From positions 110,502,302 to 110,566,301 of the forward strand of contig NC_133164.1 in assembly GCF_040802235.1 (NCBI RefSeq): DNA of 64,000 nucleotides, read 5' to 3'. Below the pieces are notes generated by a model. The model searched no databases and had not been told where the DNA came from. It saw only the letters and a list, made by a program, of their open reading frames with translations. The translations under genes were made by a program, and so were the position numbers. Shown piece by piece: positions 22,743 to 32,849 of this stretch. Source of the DNA: Manis javanica (lineage: Eukaryota; Chordata; Mammalia; Pholidota; Manidae). How positions within the stretch are numbered: the stretch's first letter is position 1; each line of letters opens with the position of its first letter.

Positions 22743-25602
22743 CTACAGGAAGAGAGAGCAAAGATGGGATCTGTGTACACTGGGCTCCTCAGAAACGACG
22801 GGCAATCTGCACAGGAAGGTGGAGTGACAGCCCCACCCTGCTGTCGTTCCATTGCTGTGCACACACAATTTCCTCCCTGTTTCCATAGGAGAGCTTCCTT
22901 CCATCAGGCTGACAGCCTTTCAGACATACATGCAGCTTGATGGAATGACAACGAGGGTGGCAGGCCTCTGACCAGCGGAGTCTGGCTCATGGGAGCAGGT
23001 GGTGGGGCCCACCAGCTGCTCCATGAATGACTCTGAGGCCTGTTCCTTGTCCCATGACCTCTCTCCCCAGAAAGGCTGGGCTCTGGGCTTAGGTCTGCAC
23101 CCCATTCTTCCCAGAAAGTGGAAGCTCTTATGTCCTAGAAGGTGGTGTGACTCTGGGCTGGGGTGGGCAAGATCACCAGTGAGAAAGTTCAAGATGGCAT
23201 TTGTTCAGTTGAAAGGCAAATGCCAGATACACAATTTCCCGTTTCCATTAAGGTAGTTTTCCCATCCAGGACCGAAGATTTTCTGGGTCAGCCTTAGACC
23301 AGGGAAACACTCCTGAGTTATATGTAGACTTTTAACCATTGGCCTAGAGATGCTGACATGCTCACCCATGGTGTAACCTTTGATGCTTACCCTAACGTCC
23401 ATCCATCAAACCACTGGGCTAGGGGGGCTACCAAAGCAACAATATATACCTGAGCTTCCCCCTGGTTCAGCAAAGAGCTGTAGGCAACCCTGCTAGAATC
23501 CCAGCACCCAGGAGTTGTTTTGCTTCCGCCTCCCCAGCAGGAGCAGGTGGGAGAGCGGCTGAGGAACCAGGGATGCAAAGAGAATGGAAACTCCCCTGTC
23601 TGGCAGGGTGGGGGAAGGGGAAGGGCTGCCATCACCTTCTCCAGCAGTCAAGGGCCTCTCTCACCCTGCCCCTGTCTCACTCCACATCCTTAATCTCTCC
23701 CAGGTCTGGACAAAGGCAGCCCTCTCTGCTGCCCAGAGTGGCCTCTGGCCTTTCCAGAATCTCTTTGCCAGACCAGGGACCAACTCAGCTTCCGTCTCTC
23801 CTGGGCGGTGGCTATGGGCACTTGTTCCAACTCAGCAGACCTCTGCCTCAACCTCACCTATGCAATCCAGTGACAGGCCTTTGATGGCAGGGCGTGGGGT
23901 CCAAAGTGCTGACCAACTCCACCAGTCTGTCTGCACCCACTGGAAGACAGGTCTGGGTGCCGCCTCCCCTTGGCCCTGACTCCTGTCCAACCCAGCCCAG
24001 GCTGTGACTGCTGTATTCCCCGAGGGGCCTGGGAGCACCCAAACCAGCCTGTGGATGAAAGAAGCAGCGTCCTCCCCAAAGCCAGCCCTGAGGTTAGACC
24101 TGATGGCGACCTGGCATTGTCGGTCTGCACTCCTGTGAGGGCTGTTTTCTGAGGCCCGGGGAAGGAAAGCTAAAGGGTTAATGCTCTGAGTCAGCAGTGC
24201 CTGCCTGGAGTGCATCACAAATACAGGTCACACTGCTATTCAGGCTGGTCAGTCAGACAGAAGCAATGAGCCCCGCTTTTCTGCAGTGCACCTGTGAGCT
24301 AAATTAGACCCGGCACTTTGGGTGAGCCAGTGAGCATTCTAAAAGGCTCTTTCAGAGTTAACAACTAATTCATCTCATTCTTCCAAATCTGCTAACAACT
24401 AGAACATATGCAGAAATGCTTCATGTAGCTTTTATTATAGGAACTGTGCTTTAAGAAAAAAAAAAGGCACCAAATTGCAAAGGCCCTCTTTCCTTGGACA
24501 TCCTGTTTTGTGAAAAGTTGTATTTAAAAACCACAGCTCAAAGCTGCCTAGAAGTTCAGTTTTAAAGTTGTTTGGCAAAAGGTCCTTGCACTTGGGAGCT
24601 GCCTTTCCTTGCTTCTCACAATTATCAGCTGTCACTTACAGTTTGGATAAATGGCATACATCTTTTAAAAAGGACACTTCTCTCTTTTGCTTTAGTAATT
24701 TGCCAGCAATTCAACTAGGTTAGTAAGGGCCTCTATAGAATAATAATTTAAATCCTAGTGTGCAGCTGTTATATGGAATTGGGGGTCATAGTCATCTACA
24801 GGATGTTTCTCATGGAAGGAGGGAAGTGGGCAGCATGAGGAGCCAATTCTCCAGAACTGGAGTTCCTGAGTCTGATGGGTGATAGTTCTCAGGAAGCCTA
24901 GTGGTTTCACCAGTGTGCAGCTCTTAGGGCCCAGTCACAGGCCTGGCCTTCACCCCTCAAACCTGCAGAACCTGTCACAATCCTATCAACAAGCAAACGC
25001 AGCCAGGGAAGGTGACTTTCAAGTGTCTGAGAATGTAATGGCTGGGTTTGTATTTGCTCATTTTTTCGATCCTAGCTCCAGTGTCTCAGTAGAAGTGTAA
25101 AATGTGGAGATGATTTTAGATGTACTGTCTTGTGCCACAGTGAGAATGACAACAGATTCTTCCCAGCTGCAGAGACACCATTATGGTGCATGGTGCCAAT
25201 GCATGAAACCCCACGCGTCATGTACAGAGAGATGAACATTCCACGCCAGTGTTTACTAGAGCCTGGATGCTTGAAGCTCAGGGGTGCGGCTTTGCAGTAG
25301 AACTGTACTTGATGCGGAAGTAACACTTTAGCAGAAGAGATGGGGGTGGGGCATCAGCAACTTCCCAGCCATAGTGTAATTGGAATAGAGAGTTGTGTGT
25401 TAAGACCATATTTTTTTGTTGGGGGAGGGGAGGGATGGCAGTGAGGTCTCTTCAGAAAGTGAGCAGAGAGGACTGCCTTCCATTTGCAGACAGGCTGCTC
25501 CTCCAAGACTATAAAATTGCACTTCCCAGCTGGCCTTCAATGAATCCCTCACGGGAGCCTATACCATCAGAAGACACTTGAAATCTCTTGCAAATTTGTA
25601 AA

Positions 25603-25790
25603 TCTGTGGTTTAAGTGGAAAGAGCTGGGGGTTCAGGGTCAGAAATCATGGGTTAGAGTCTTAGACCCCTCTGCTCATTGGCTGAGTGACAGCAGGCAAT
25701 TACATCAGTCTCTGAGCCTCTGTTTGCTCATCTCTTAAATGGGGATCATAATATCTTCTTTGCAGGGTCACAGTGAAGGCTAAACAAACA
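25603..25790 (+). repeat. MIR SINE, forward
   Basis: It is well ordered: 'ggttcagggtcagaaatcatgggttagagtc', 'tgctcattggctgagtgacagcaggcaatta', 'ctctgagcctctgtttgctcatctcttaaatggggatcataat'. It covers most of the MIR body. Confidence 0.88.
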
Positions 25791-25794
25791 TTAC

Positions 25795-26020
25795 AGGAAA
25801 AAATGAGAACATACAAAAGCTAGTGAAATCCAAGGAAGGTCTGTGGTCTAGTTAATTATATTGTGTGCCAATGTAAACCTCCTGGTTTTGATAAGGTACG
25901 ACAGTTATGTAAGATATTATCATTAGGTGAAGCTACGTAGAGGGTATACATGAGGACCTCTCTGTACATGTTTGTAACTTCTTGTGTTTATGGTTATTTC
26001 AAAACAAAAGGTTAAAAAAT
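25795..26020 (+). repeat. Old L1M 3' end
   Basis: 'gacagttatgtaagatattatcattaggtgaagc' then 'gtatacatgaggacctctctgtac' and 'tgtaacttcttgtgtttatggttatttcaaaacaaaaggtt' match the mammalian L1M tail. It directly abuts the MIR. Confidence 0.75.
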
Positions 26021-26029
26021 AGGGAACAC

Positions 26030-26175
26030 TTTTTATGTGTCATTGCTGCACTGTTTTACTACCCTAAAAATCCCCTCAACAACCCCATGCGGAAAGTACA
26101 AAGGCACAGAGAGGTAAGAAATCTGCCTGAGCAAATGGCTAGGAAGTGGTGGAGCAGGGAATAGAATCCAGAGGC
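26030..26175 (-). repeat. MIR SINE, reverse
   Basis: 'ggcacagagaggtaagaaatctgcctgagcaaatggctaggaagtggtggagcagggaatagaatccaga' is the reversed MIR core. Confidence 0.8.
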
Positions 26176-27796
26176 AGCCTTGCACTTCACCATGTTATAG
26201 GGTTTGGGATCCTGTAGATGAGTGTCTGACATACAGCAAGTATATAATTATAGCTCAGATTTTTCTTAGCACTATTATTTGGAAAGGAAAAGGAAAACCC
26301 CTGTGGCAGAAGCTGCTCGTGCCCCACCCATTGCCCTCCCACAAACCACTTCCGTGCACACTGGCTCCCCCCCAGCCCCCCACCCCTCAGTGCCACCACC
26401 AGCATTTTTTTCACCTGAGAACTTTCTGTGATCACAGGAGCCTGCTTTGTGCAGCTTGGTTTGCCCATCTGCAGGTGGCAAGTGCAGGGGAGTTAATGCC
26501 CCGACCAGAGGTAGCCTTCCACTGGTAACTAAGACGGGGAGGTATATAAATACCCTTGCTCTCTCTCTCCTTGGGTGTACTAATTCTGAAAAGTGTGTTC
26601 TGCACGGGCTCCCAGAGATTGCCCAGAGGGCGTGAGGGTCAGTGACCTGCAGTGGAAACAGGCTGTGTTACCAGGTGCCCTATGGGATGGATGTCTTCTC
26701 TTTCCCTATCACACTTCCCCATTCTCCTCTCAGTGTTTCCAGGGATCCCCTCCCAAATATTTGTATTTGAACATTTGTGTGCAGTAAAGGATTAACCTTG
26801 CCCAAATAAAGGTTCAGTTCTTGCCCAGCTCCTGGGAGGTGACTTCTAAGCCCTTAGAACATCCCGCCTGATTAGACTGTCTTTGCCTCCCTGGGGGCAT
26901 CGGGCATGTGGTATCAGCCTGAGTGCTGGAGAGGCTGCAGGCCAAGGCCAGTCTCGAGGCCAGTCAGCTATGCCTCTGTGGTGGACCCCGAGTAAAACTC
27001 GGAGCACCGAGGCTCGGGAGAGCTCCCCTGGCTGGCACTTCTTCATGTTGTTGCCACACATCGGTGCCAAGAGAAGGAAATGCTGTCCACGTGACCCCAC
27101 AGGGATAGGACAACTGGAAGCTGCCAGCTGATCTCTCTTGACTCTGCCCCAGAGGCCTCTTCCCTTTGCTGATTTGGGTATCCTTTTGCTGTGATAAACT
27201 GTAACCACAAGTGCAAAGAGTTTTCCAGGTTCTGTGTCCTTCCAGCAAATTAATGCCCCTGAGGGTGGTCTTACAGAACCCCCAAACCACAGCTGTCTCA
27301 AGGCTTTCTCTGTAGGTAACCTAATTATGACACCCCCACTTCATATTGACAAATGCATTCCTAACAATCTGAATATCCATCAAAAATGTTGTAAGTCCAC
27401 CAGGAACGCATGAAATCCGAAGCAACCATGAAAGATCCTTTCACCTATTAAAAACGAGTTATTGTATCTTAATTTATCTTTTGGTACAACTGGATTTTCA
27501 TATATACTTCTGACTTACACCTGTTGATGGTAAAACAGTAAGGCCAATATTTAGTTACCTGCTGTAGTGGGAAGATATTATTGATGTGAATTATTAACAC
27601 GTACTTTGTAACTTCCTTTGGTTGGTCATTTGAGGCTCCTCTGTCATACCTTGTTTCTGATGAGACATTGGTAACCTCTGCTGGTAAAAGTGCTTGAAAG
27701 CACCCAGCAGCCCCCTCCTTCTCCTCCCCTCCGCATCCCCAGGAACATTCCAGACCCACAGCATCCCTGGAACCCGGGTCAAGCTGCCCCCCTTAC

Positions 27797-28014
27797 CCTG
27801 CATGTCTGTAACCAGGAGGCAGCCACTTGTCTTCTGGTACACCCAGTGCTGGAAGGTACAGCACTTCTGACCAGCCTCTGATTCTCTTCTCAAGAAGTTT
27901 ATTTCCTTCCCATCCCTGATGGAATACTTCACAAACTCTCCAATCAGCTCCTCCTCCACTGTTGCATAAGGGATGTTGTTCTCAGGTCGATGGATAAGAA
28001 AAATAGGAATGATT
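27797..28014 (-). CDS. ALPK2: ALPK2 exon: central alpha-kinase domain
   Basis: This 218-bp exon has a CCTTCCAG acceptor before 28014 and a GCAGG|GTAAGG donor after 27797. It enters one base short of completing Glu and leaves in phase 1. It encodes [23 protein letters not shown], then [28 protein letters not shown] and CLLVTDMQ. This is the hinge and C-lobe core of the alpha-kinase fold: the 'VEE.L.G.F.KY' stretch and the 'F.HW.Y..TSG.L.V.D.QG' stretch are hallmarks of the family. The intron immediately upstream of the acceptor carries an exact tandem duplication (see findings). Confidence 0.96.
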
Positions 28015-28056
28015 CTGGAAGGGGAGAGAACATGGGCACACATCATGTTCTCTGAC

Positions 28057-28100
28057 GGGAATGGACTTGGAGAGCATTGGGAATGGACTTGGAGAGCATT
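28057..28100. repeat. Exact 22-bp tandem duplication upstream of a kinase exon
   Basis: Positions 28057-28078 are repeated without mismatch at 28079-28100. On the gene strand the repeat lies 43-86 bases before the exon that starts at 28014, overlapping where a branch point could be. Confidence 0.97.
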
Positions 28101-28339
28101 CATCCGGAGCAGTGGGAAGCTGCAGAGAAATCCCTGGATTCCACTAGATGGAGACTACACCCCCACTGATCCTTCAGTGGCTAAAAAATGTGTTTCTGTT
28201 TTTCATTTGTTCCTAGAGTTGGTCAGAAACTTCTCCTTGGGATAGAGTTTAATTGTCTGCATAGAAATGAGTGTCTTCATTACAGGCATATTGCAGTGAC
28301 CAGGGACCTACTGGTCTGGTGACTATAATCTCTCCTTCC

Positions 28340-29030
28340 TTCTTTCTTTCCTTTAAGTCAACAGATATTTATTCAGAGGTTTCTATGTGCCAGACACTCT
28401 TCCAGATGTTGCTCCAGGAAACAACAGTAAAGAAAACAGAGGCTCTGCTCTCAAGGATCTTATGTTTAATTGAAAGAGACAGACAATAAACAAGTAACTG
28501 TAGAGTGCTGTGTACTATGGGCAAAAGTAAAGCAGTGGAGTGAAGCTAGGGGAGTCGGAGAGGCCTTGCTCCGTTGAAGAACATCTGGGCAGAGACCTGT
28601 AGACGACCTTCCCACGGCGGTATCCGCGGAAAGAGCCTTCCAAGTAGAAGGAAGGACGGATGGCAAAGGCCCGGGGGCAGGAGCACTCTAGCACGTTCGA
28701 AGAACAGTGAGGGCACGGCGGGCTGCAGGGAAGTGAGCAAAGGGCGGCGTGGTAGTGGGTGAACCGGGACAGGGAGGAGAGGCAAAGCCAGCCCTGTGGG
28801 GTCTGATAGGCCGTCTGGAAAACTGCCCTTTGTCCTGAGTCAGAGGAGAAGCCATCGGACGGTTCTGGATGAAGGAGTGACATGATCAAAGGTCTTTGGT
28901 GCAGGGATCACTCTGCCACTGGTGGAGGAGCCTGTGCTAGGGCAGGGGCGGAGGCAGGGAGCCCCGGGAGGAGGCTGTGCAGTCATGGTGGTAGCTGGAG
29001 TGGAGAAGTGGCAGGTCCTGACTGCATCTT
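28340..29030 (-). repeat. L2 LINE 3' end, reverse, ~690 bp
   Basis: It runs in order through the reversed L2 3' region: 'caacagatatttattcagaggtttctatgtgccagacactcttcc', 'aagagacagacaataaacaagtaactg', 'aaaggcccgggggcaggagc', 'cacgttcgaagaacagtgagg', 'aggagtgacatgatcaaagg' and 'gatcactctg'. It is one of the longest L2 pieces in the window. Confidence 0.85.
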
Positions 29031-29049
29031 TCTGTACTAATCCATTCCC

Positions 29050-30110
29050 TGTCACTCATATTTAATGACAAATGATTATTTCACACCTGCTCTTCTCTCC
29101 TCAAACTGCCACACCTTCTCCCCCAACCTCACTCTCAGCTGATGACCCTGCTTCCTGTTTTACTGTGAAAACTGAAGCAATAAGAAGAGAACTTCTAACA
29201 ACTGCCACCGCCCCGCACACCTACCTCCCGGGTCCGCACCCGCCCGCGCGCTCCGCCTCCCGCCCCTTACTGGGCATGCGCCCTCGGTGCTCTTGCCTCA
29301 ACCATCTTTGCCCTGGATCCCGACCCCTCTTAATGCTCAGGGGCATTGCTCCAGCAGTTGTGCCCCACTCTCATCCCCCCACTTTTCCCCCTACAGAATC
29401 ATTCCCAGTGGCATAGCAATGCGCTGGAATAACTGCCCAGCGTGTTGACCCCATAGCCCACTTCAACTCCTGACTCAGTTTACATCAGAACTCAAACCCT
29501 TTGTAGACCCACTGTCTCCAGTCTCTCCCCTCCCATTCTTTCTTGAACCCACTCGAAGAGGCTTTCCCACTACAGCAGCTCCCGTCAAGCAGCTCCCGCC
29601 GGAGCTTGTTCAAGCCCTTTGGTCAAGTCTCCAAGCGCCACGCCGCTGAGCCTCACGGTCTCCACTCAGCCCTGGCCTGACTTGTCTCAGCTGCACTGGA
29701 CACCCTTGACCCCTGGCTTCTTTCTGAGATGCTTTCCATGGCTTCTAGAAACTTGCTTCCTCTTGGTTTTCCTCCCCTCCCTGGCTACTTCTCTGTCTCC
29801 TCTGCTGGTTCCTTGTTTCTCCCCAACCTTTTGGCTCTGGAGTGCCCAGGGATAGGTCCTCTGTCTCTGAACACACAAACTAGAGAACTCCTTGCTTTAA
29901 ATACAATCTATGTGTTGACAATTTCTACACTTCTCTCTCCAGCCTAGACCTCTCCCCAGAGTTCCTTGGGAGCACTTCCAGCTACCTGCTCTCCATCTCT
30001 GCTTGATGTCGGATAGGCACCTCAAATCTACCACGGCAAAGCCGAAAAACTCATTTGCCCCCAACTCCCACATCTGCCCCATCTGTTGACTGGCAACTCC
30101 ACACTCCCAT
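29050..30110 (+). repeat. L2 LINE fragment, forward, with decayed reverse-transcriptase ORF
   Basis: 'actgaagcaataagaagagaacttc', 'attgctccagcagttg', 'attctttcttgaacccactcgaagaggctttc', 'tctgtctcctctgctggttcctt', 'ggagtgcccagggataggtcct' and 'aatctatgtgttgacaatttctac' follow the order of the L2 (CR1-clade) RT region. Stops and indels break the frame throughout, so it is dead. Confidence 0.75.
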
Positions 30111-30200
30111 CCTTTTCATTCAACAAACATCTACAGAATAGCTTATGCCAGAGTTTCAAGAACTCTCCAGGGGAGCAGAGATGAAAAAGACACACTCCCT
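30111..30200 (-). repeat. Short L2 3' end, reverse
   Basis: 'ttcattcaacaaacatctacagaatagcttatgccagag…gcagagatgaaaaagacacactccctgc' is the reversed L2 terminus. It abuts the forward L2 fragment. Confidence 0.6.
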
Positions 30201-30694
30201 GCTTTCCAGGGGCTGCAGCTGGGGTGCTGCTCAGGGGAGGAGCCCCTAACTCCCAACTCCTACCTAAGAAGGACAGGCAGCAGGCTTTCCAGGTGTGCTG
30301 TGGCCTGGCCTGGGTTGTAAAGACTAGGCAGAAATAAGCTGGCTGAGTGGGAGGCAAGAGGGAGGGGCATTCCTATAACACATCCTCCACATTTTGATGA
30401 CTTAGTCTCTGCACCCATGCACACGAGCCAGCCTGGGTCCCACCTCCTGGCCCTGTCTTCAGCACACTGAGAAGGGCTGTCTTCCCTGACATCTCCCTGA
30501 GCTTTGCCCCAGTGATGCTTGGCCCTCATCCCCCCTCACCAAATGCAGTTACTAGGGCACCGAGAGGGATATGATGTCACAACTGGCCAGCCCCATTGGT
30601 CACTGGGCCAGGAATAATCTGCATCAGAGCTTGTGACAGGGTATTCATGAATCCATCTCACTCCCTACTCACTGCAGGAGAAACTATGTGTACA

Positions 30695-30800
30695 GCGGGG
30701 TCACCAAACCATTGCCTGTGGGCCAGATCCAATCCAGAGCCTGTGTTTGCACAGCCCACAAGCTAAGAATGATTTTTACAGATGAACATTTGCAATCGAT
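30695..30800. repeat. hAT-like fragment
   Basis: 'ggggtcaccaaaccattgcctgtgggccagatccaatcc…cacagcccacaagctaagaatgatttttaca' resembles the 'ggcccgcgggccaaat' class of mammalian DNA transposons. The family name is uncertain. Confidence 0.5.
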
Positions 30801-31079
30801 TTGATCATAGGGACCACTAACTCTGAACCCCAAATATAAGCAAACCTACTTTAAAAAGTTAACACGTTAATTTAAATAATTCCACTCTTTTCATTCCTAG
30901 ACCTACATAACAAAAATTATATTCAATTCTTATTATTATACTTTGAACTTCATCAATAAAGATTTTCTTTCCTGTTACATAAGTGTCTGCATGATAGATG
31001 AGATTGCTCTCATTCCTGCAGGCCCTCCAAGGCCCCAACACATCAAGAATGGTCACGCGCGAGAGGGAAACACACTTAC

Positions 31080-31168
31080 TCTGGCACTTCTCCAAAGCCT
31101 TCCAGAGGCCGTGCTTCAGCAGCATAGATCTTGGCATAGTACCTGGCAGTATTCTGGACATAGCATTC
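31080..31168 (-). CDS. ALPK2: ALPK2 exon: alpha-kinase domain, helical segment
   Basis: This 89-bp exon starts in phase 0 after a GATACAG acceptor and ends two bases into a Glu codon at a GA|GTAAGT donor. It encodes [17 protein letters not shown] and then [11 protein letters not shown]. In alpha-kinases this region is the helix that packs on the N-lobe and carries a conserved Q-N-x-A-R-x-Y-type pattern, which is seen here. The exon lies 1.4 kb below the first kinase exon and 3.1 kb above the next. Identification follows from phase continuity and the domain pattern. Confidence 0.95.
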
Positions 31169-32574
31169 CTGTATCACCCAAACACATGGGAAATGCAAGT
31201 GATTAAAAGAAATTCAGAGAATTGCCAGCACAGCTAATCAGATTACCCAGTGTAGGTCAGCAGTGAATTCCCAAACCCATCCCCTGGTTAGGGGCACAGA
31301 AGCAACAATCATTGCAACCTACAATTGTCCACTTGCAGAGGAGCGCTGAGACCTGAAGGAACTATCCAGGTGAAGATCAGCAGTCTCGGGAGCAGGTGTT
31401 CTGACCTATGAAATTTCCAGAACTTGCATGGTTGAAGTTCACCCTGGGATAAAGGGTCTGGTTCCACGGCAGGATATCAGGTACAGCTCAGGGCCTGCTG
31501 GGCTGCCTAGGAGCTCTCCCATCTGAGGTTCTTCTTCAAAGGTATGAATAGTGAACACCTTGACAAGACTGTTGGCTTAGGAAAGGCAAACTGGAGTTTG
31601 CTTTCTACTCTGAAGGGCCTTTCAGAGCGGGAGTCTGCATGTTGGGGGATTTTCCATGACTGGGCCAAATGGAAGGAATACTCAGTGAAAGAAAAGAAAA
31701 AAAAAAGGTGGCCTCGGAGGAGAAAGGAACACAACTGGCAGTATCCGATACTCAGAAAAGGGATCTTCTGCCTCATAAGCTCCGGGTCCTGCGTGACAAT
31801 GCCCCAGCGGAGGGGATCATGGATGGCTAATGCTTGGTAACACCTGAGAGATTCATCTAAGTCTAACCTATTTGTTTTACACGTGAAAATTGACAAAGGG
31901 CACCTGGTCTGTAAAAGAGCTAAACCAGCTCTCCTGAAAGCTTGGCCAGAGCTGGTGTCAGGAGTGAGACAGGTGGACCAAGGTGGGAGAAGAGGCAGGG
32001 GGAGAGGCTAAGGCTCTCCTCTCCCTTTTTGCCGCAAGAGTTGAGTGACTCAGTGACACAGGGAGGTGGGAACTTAGCAAGAGAAGGCAGGAAACAGGAC
32101 AAATGCTGATGCTTCTAAACATACCCCACCCACCTCCTCCTCCATAAAACAAACAAAAACAAAACACTCCAGAAACTACTCCTGATTTTAGCTGTCCTTG
32201 GGGATCCTTGGGAGTCCTGGCATCTGTGTAGCTCAAGACCCCCACTTTCCACATCAGCCTGTGTCCAGGTAGATTCAAGCCCCCAGGGGTCTCATATGGC
32301 TTCCTTGGAGCAGAAACGATCCCAGCCCAGGTAACCAATGAGGTCCCTTGGGACATAGGCTGAGTCCCACCTGGCTGGCATGATGCCAAGAAATTACTGA
32401 GACCCCAGATGTGTTTGCCAGGATTTGGCCTTGATCCAGGGGCTCCCTTATGGCCACACCCCATAGGGAGAGAAATACCTCTTGGGGACACTCCCATCAA
32501 TTCCGAGTCTGATCCTCATCTCGGGTTACATGGTCCCTCTCACACCTCAAGTCACTGCAGGCAGGCAGACCCAC
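31169..32574 (-). other. ALPK2: ALPK2 intron, 1.4 kb
   Basis: A short intron between the first two kinase exons, with GTGGGT donor and GATACAG acceptor. No repeat is recognised, only short open frames without support. Confidence 0.88.
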
Positions 32575-32849
32575 CTGAGCGGCCAGTTTGTAGTTCCTCT
32601 GCACGAGCTCATCGTTGTTCCTGGTCCCATAGGCAACCGAGTTGTGCACCTTGAGCACGCAGGCGTGGCCGGGCTTGAAGACGGGAGTGAGGCCCTGCAT
32701 CACTTTGCTGCGGAAGGCTTTTCGGTGGACGCCTTCTCCAAAGTGCAGCTCCTCGGTGGCGATCTGACCTCGCAGGCGGTCCCCAAAGTAGCTGTCACTG
32801 AGGAAGTCTTCTCTGAAGATGAGTTGGCTGAATTCAATCTCCTCACACC
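32575..32849 (-). CDS. ALPK2: ALPK2 exon: N-lobe of alpha-kinase domain with ATP-binding lysine
   Basis: This 275-bp exon opens the alpha-kinase catalytic domain. The acceptor is TGTTTCAG before 32849 and the donor is GCTCAG|GTGGGT after 32575, and the exon ends in phase 0. The product runs from [11 protein letters not shown] through [26 protein letters not shown] and ACVLKVHN to QRNYKLAAQ. The lysine of VLKVHN (codon 32650-32652) sits where alpha-kinases place the ATP-contacting Lys, and the preceding FGEGxxRKAF stretch corresponds to the phosphate-binding strand-turn region. Alpha-kinases are atypical Ser/Thr kinases (MHCK, eEF2K, TRPM6/7, ALPK1-3) unrelated in sequence to ordinary protein kinases. 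The opposite-strand open frame here is a shadow of this exon. Confidence 0.96.

Larger units (their letters stand above)
22743..27796 (-). other. ALPK2: ALPK2 intron, 5.1 kb
   Basis: This intron lies between the central kinase exon (donor GTAAGG) and the 49-bp LTD exon (acceptor CCTGTAG). It contains two MIR copies and an old L1 tail at 25.6-26.2 kb. The rest has no recognised feature. Confidence 0.9.
28015..31079 (-). other. ALPK2: ALPK2 intron, 3.1 kb
   Basis: This intron lies between two kinase-domain exons (donor GTAAGT at 31079, acceptor CCTTCCAG at 28015). It is filled mostly by L2 sequence in both orientations, plus a hAT-like fragment near 30.7 kb. Confidence 0.9.

Noticed and set aside
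29072-29416. 114-codon Pro/Ser-rich plus-strand frame
   Set aside because: It lies in the decayed L2 fragment and is not a host gene.
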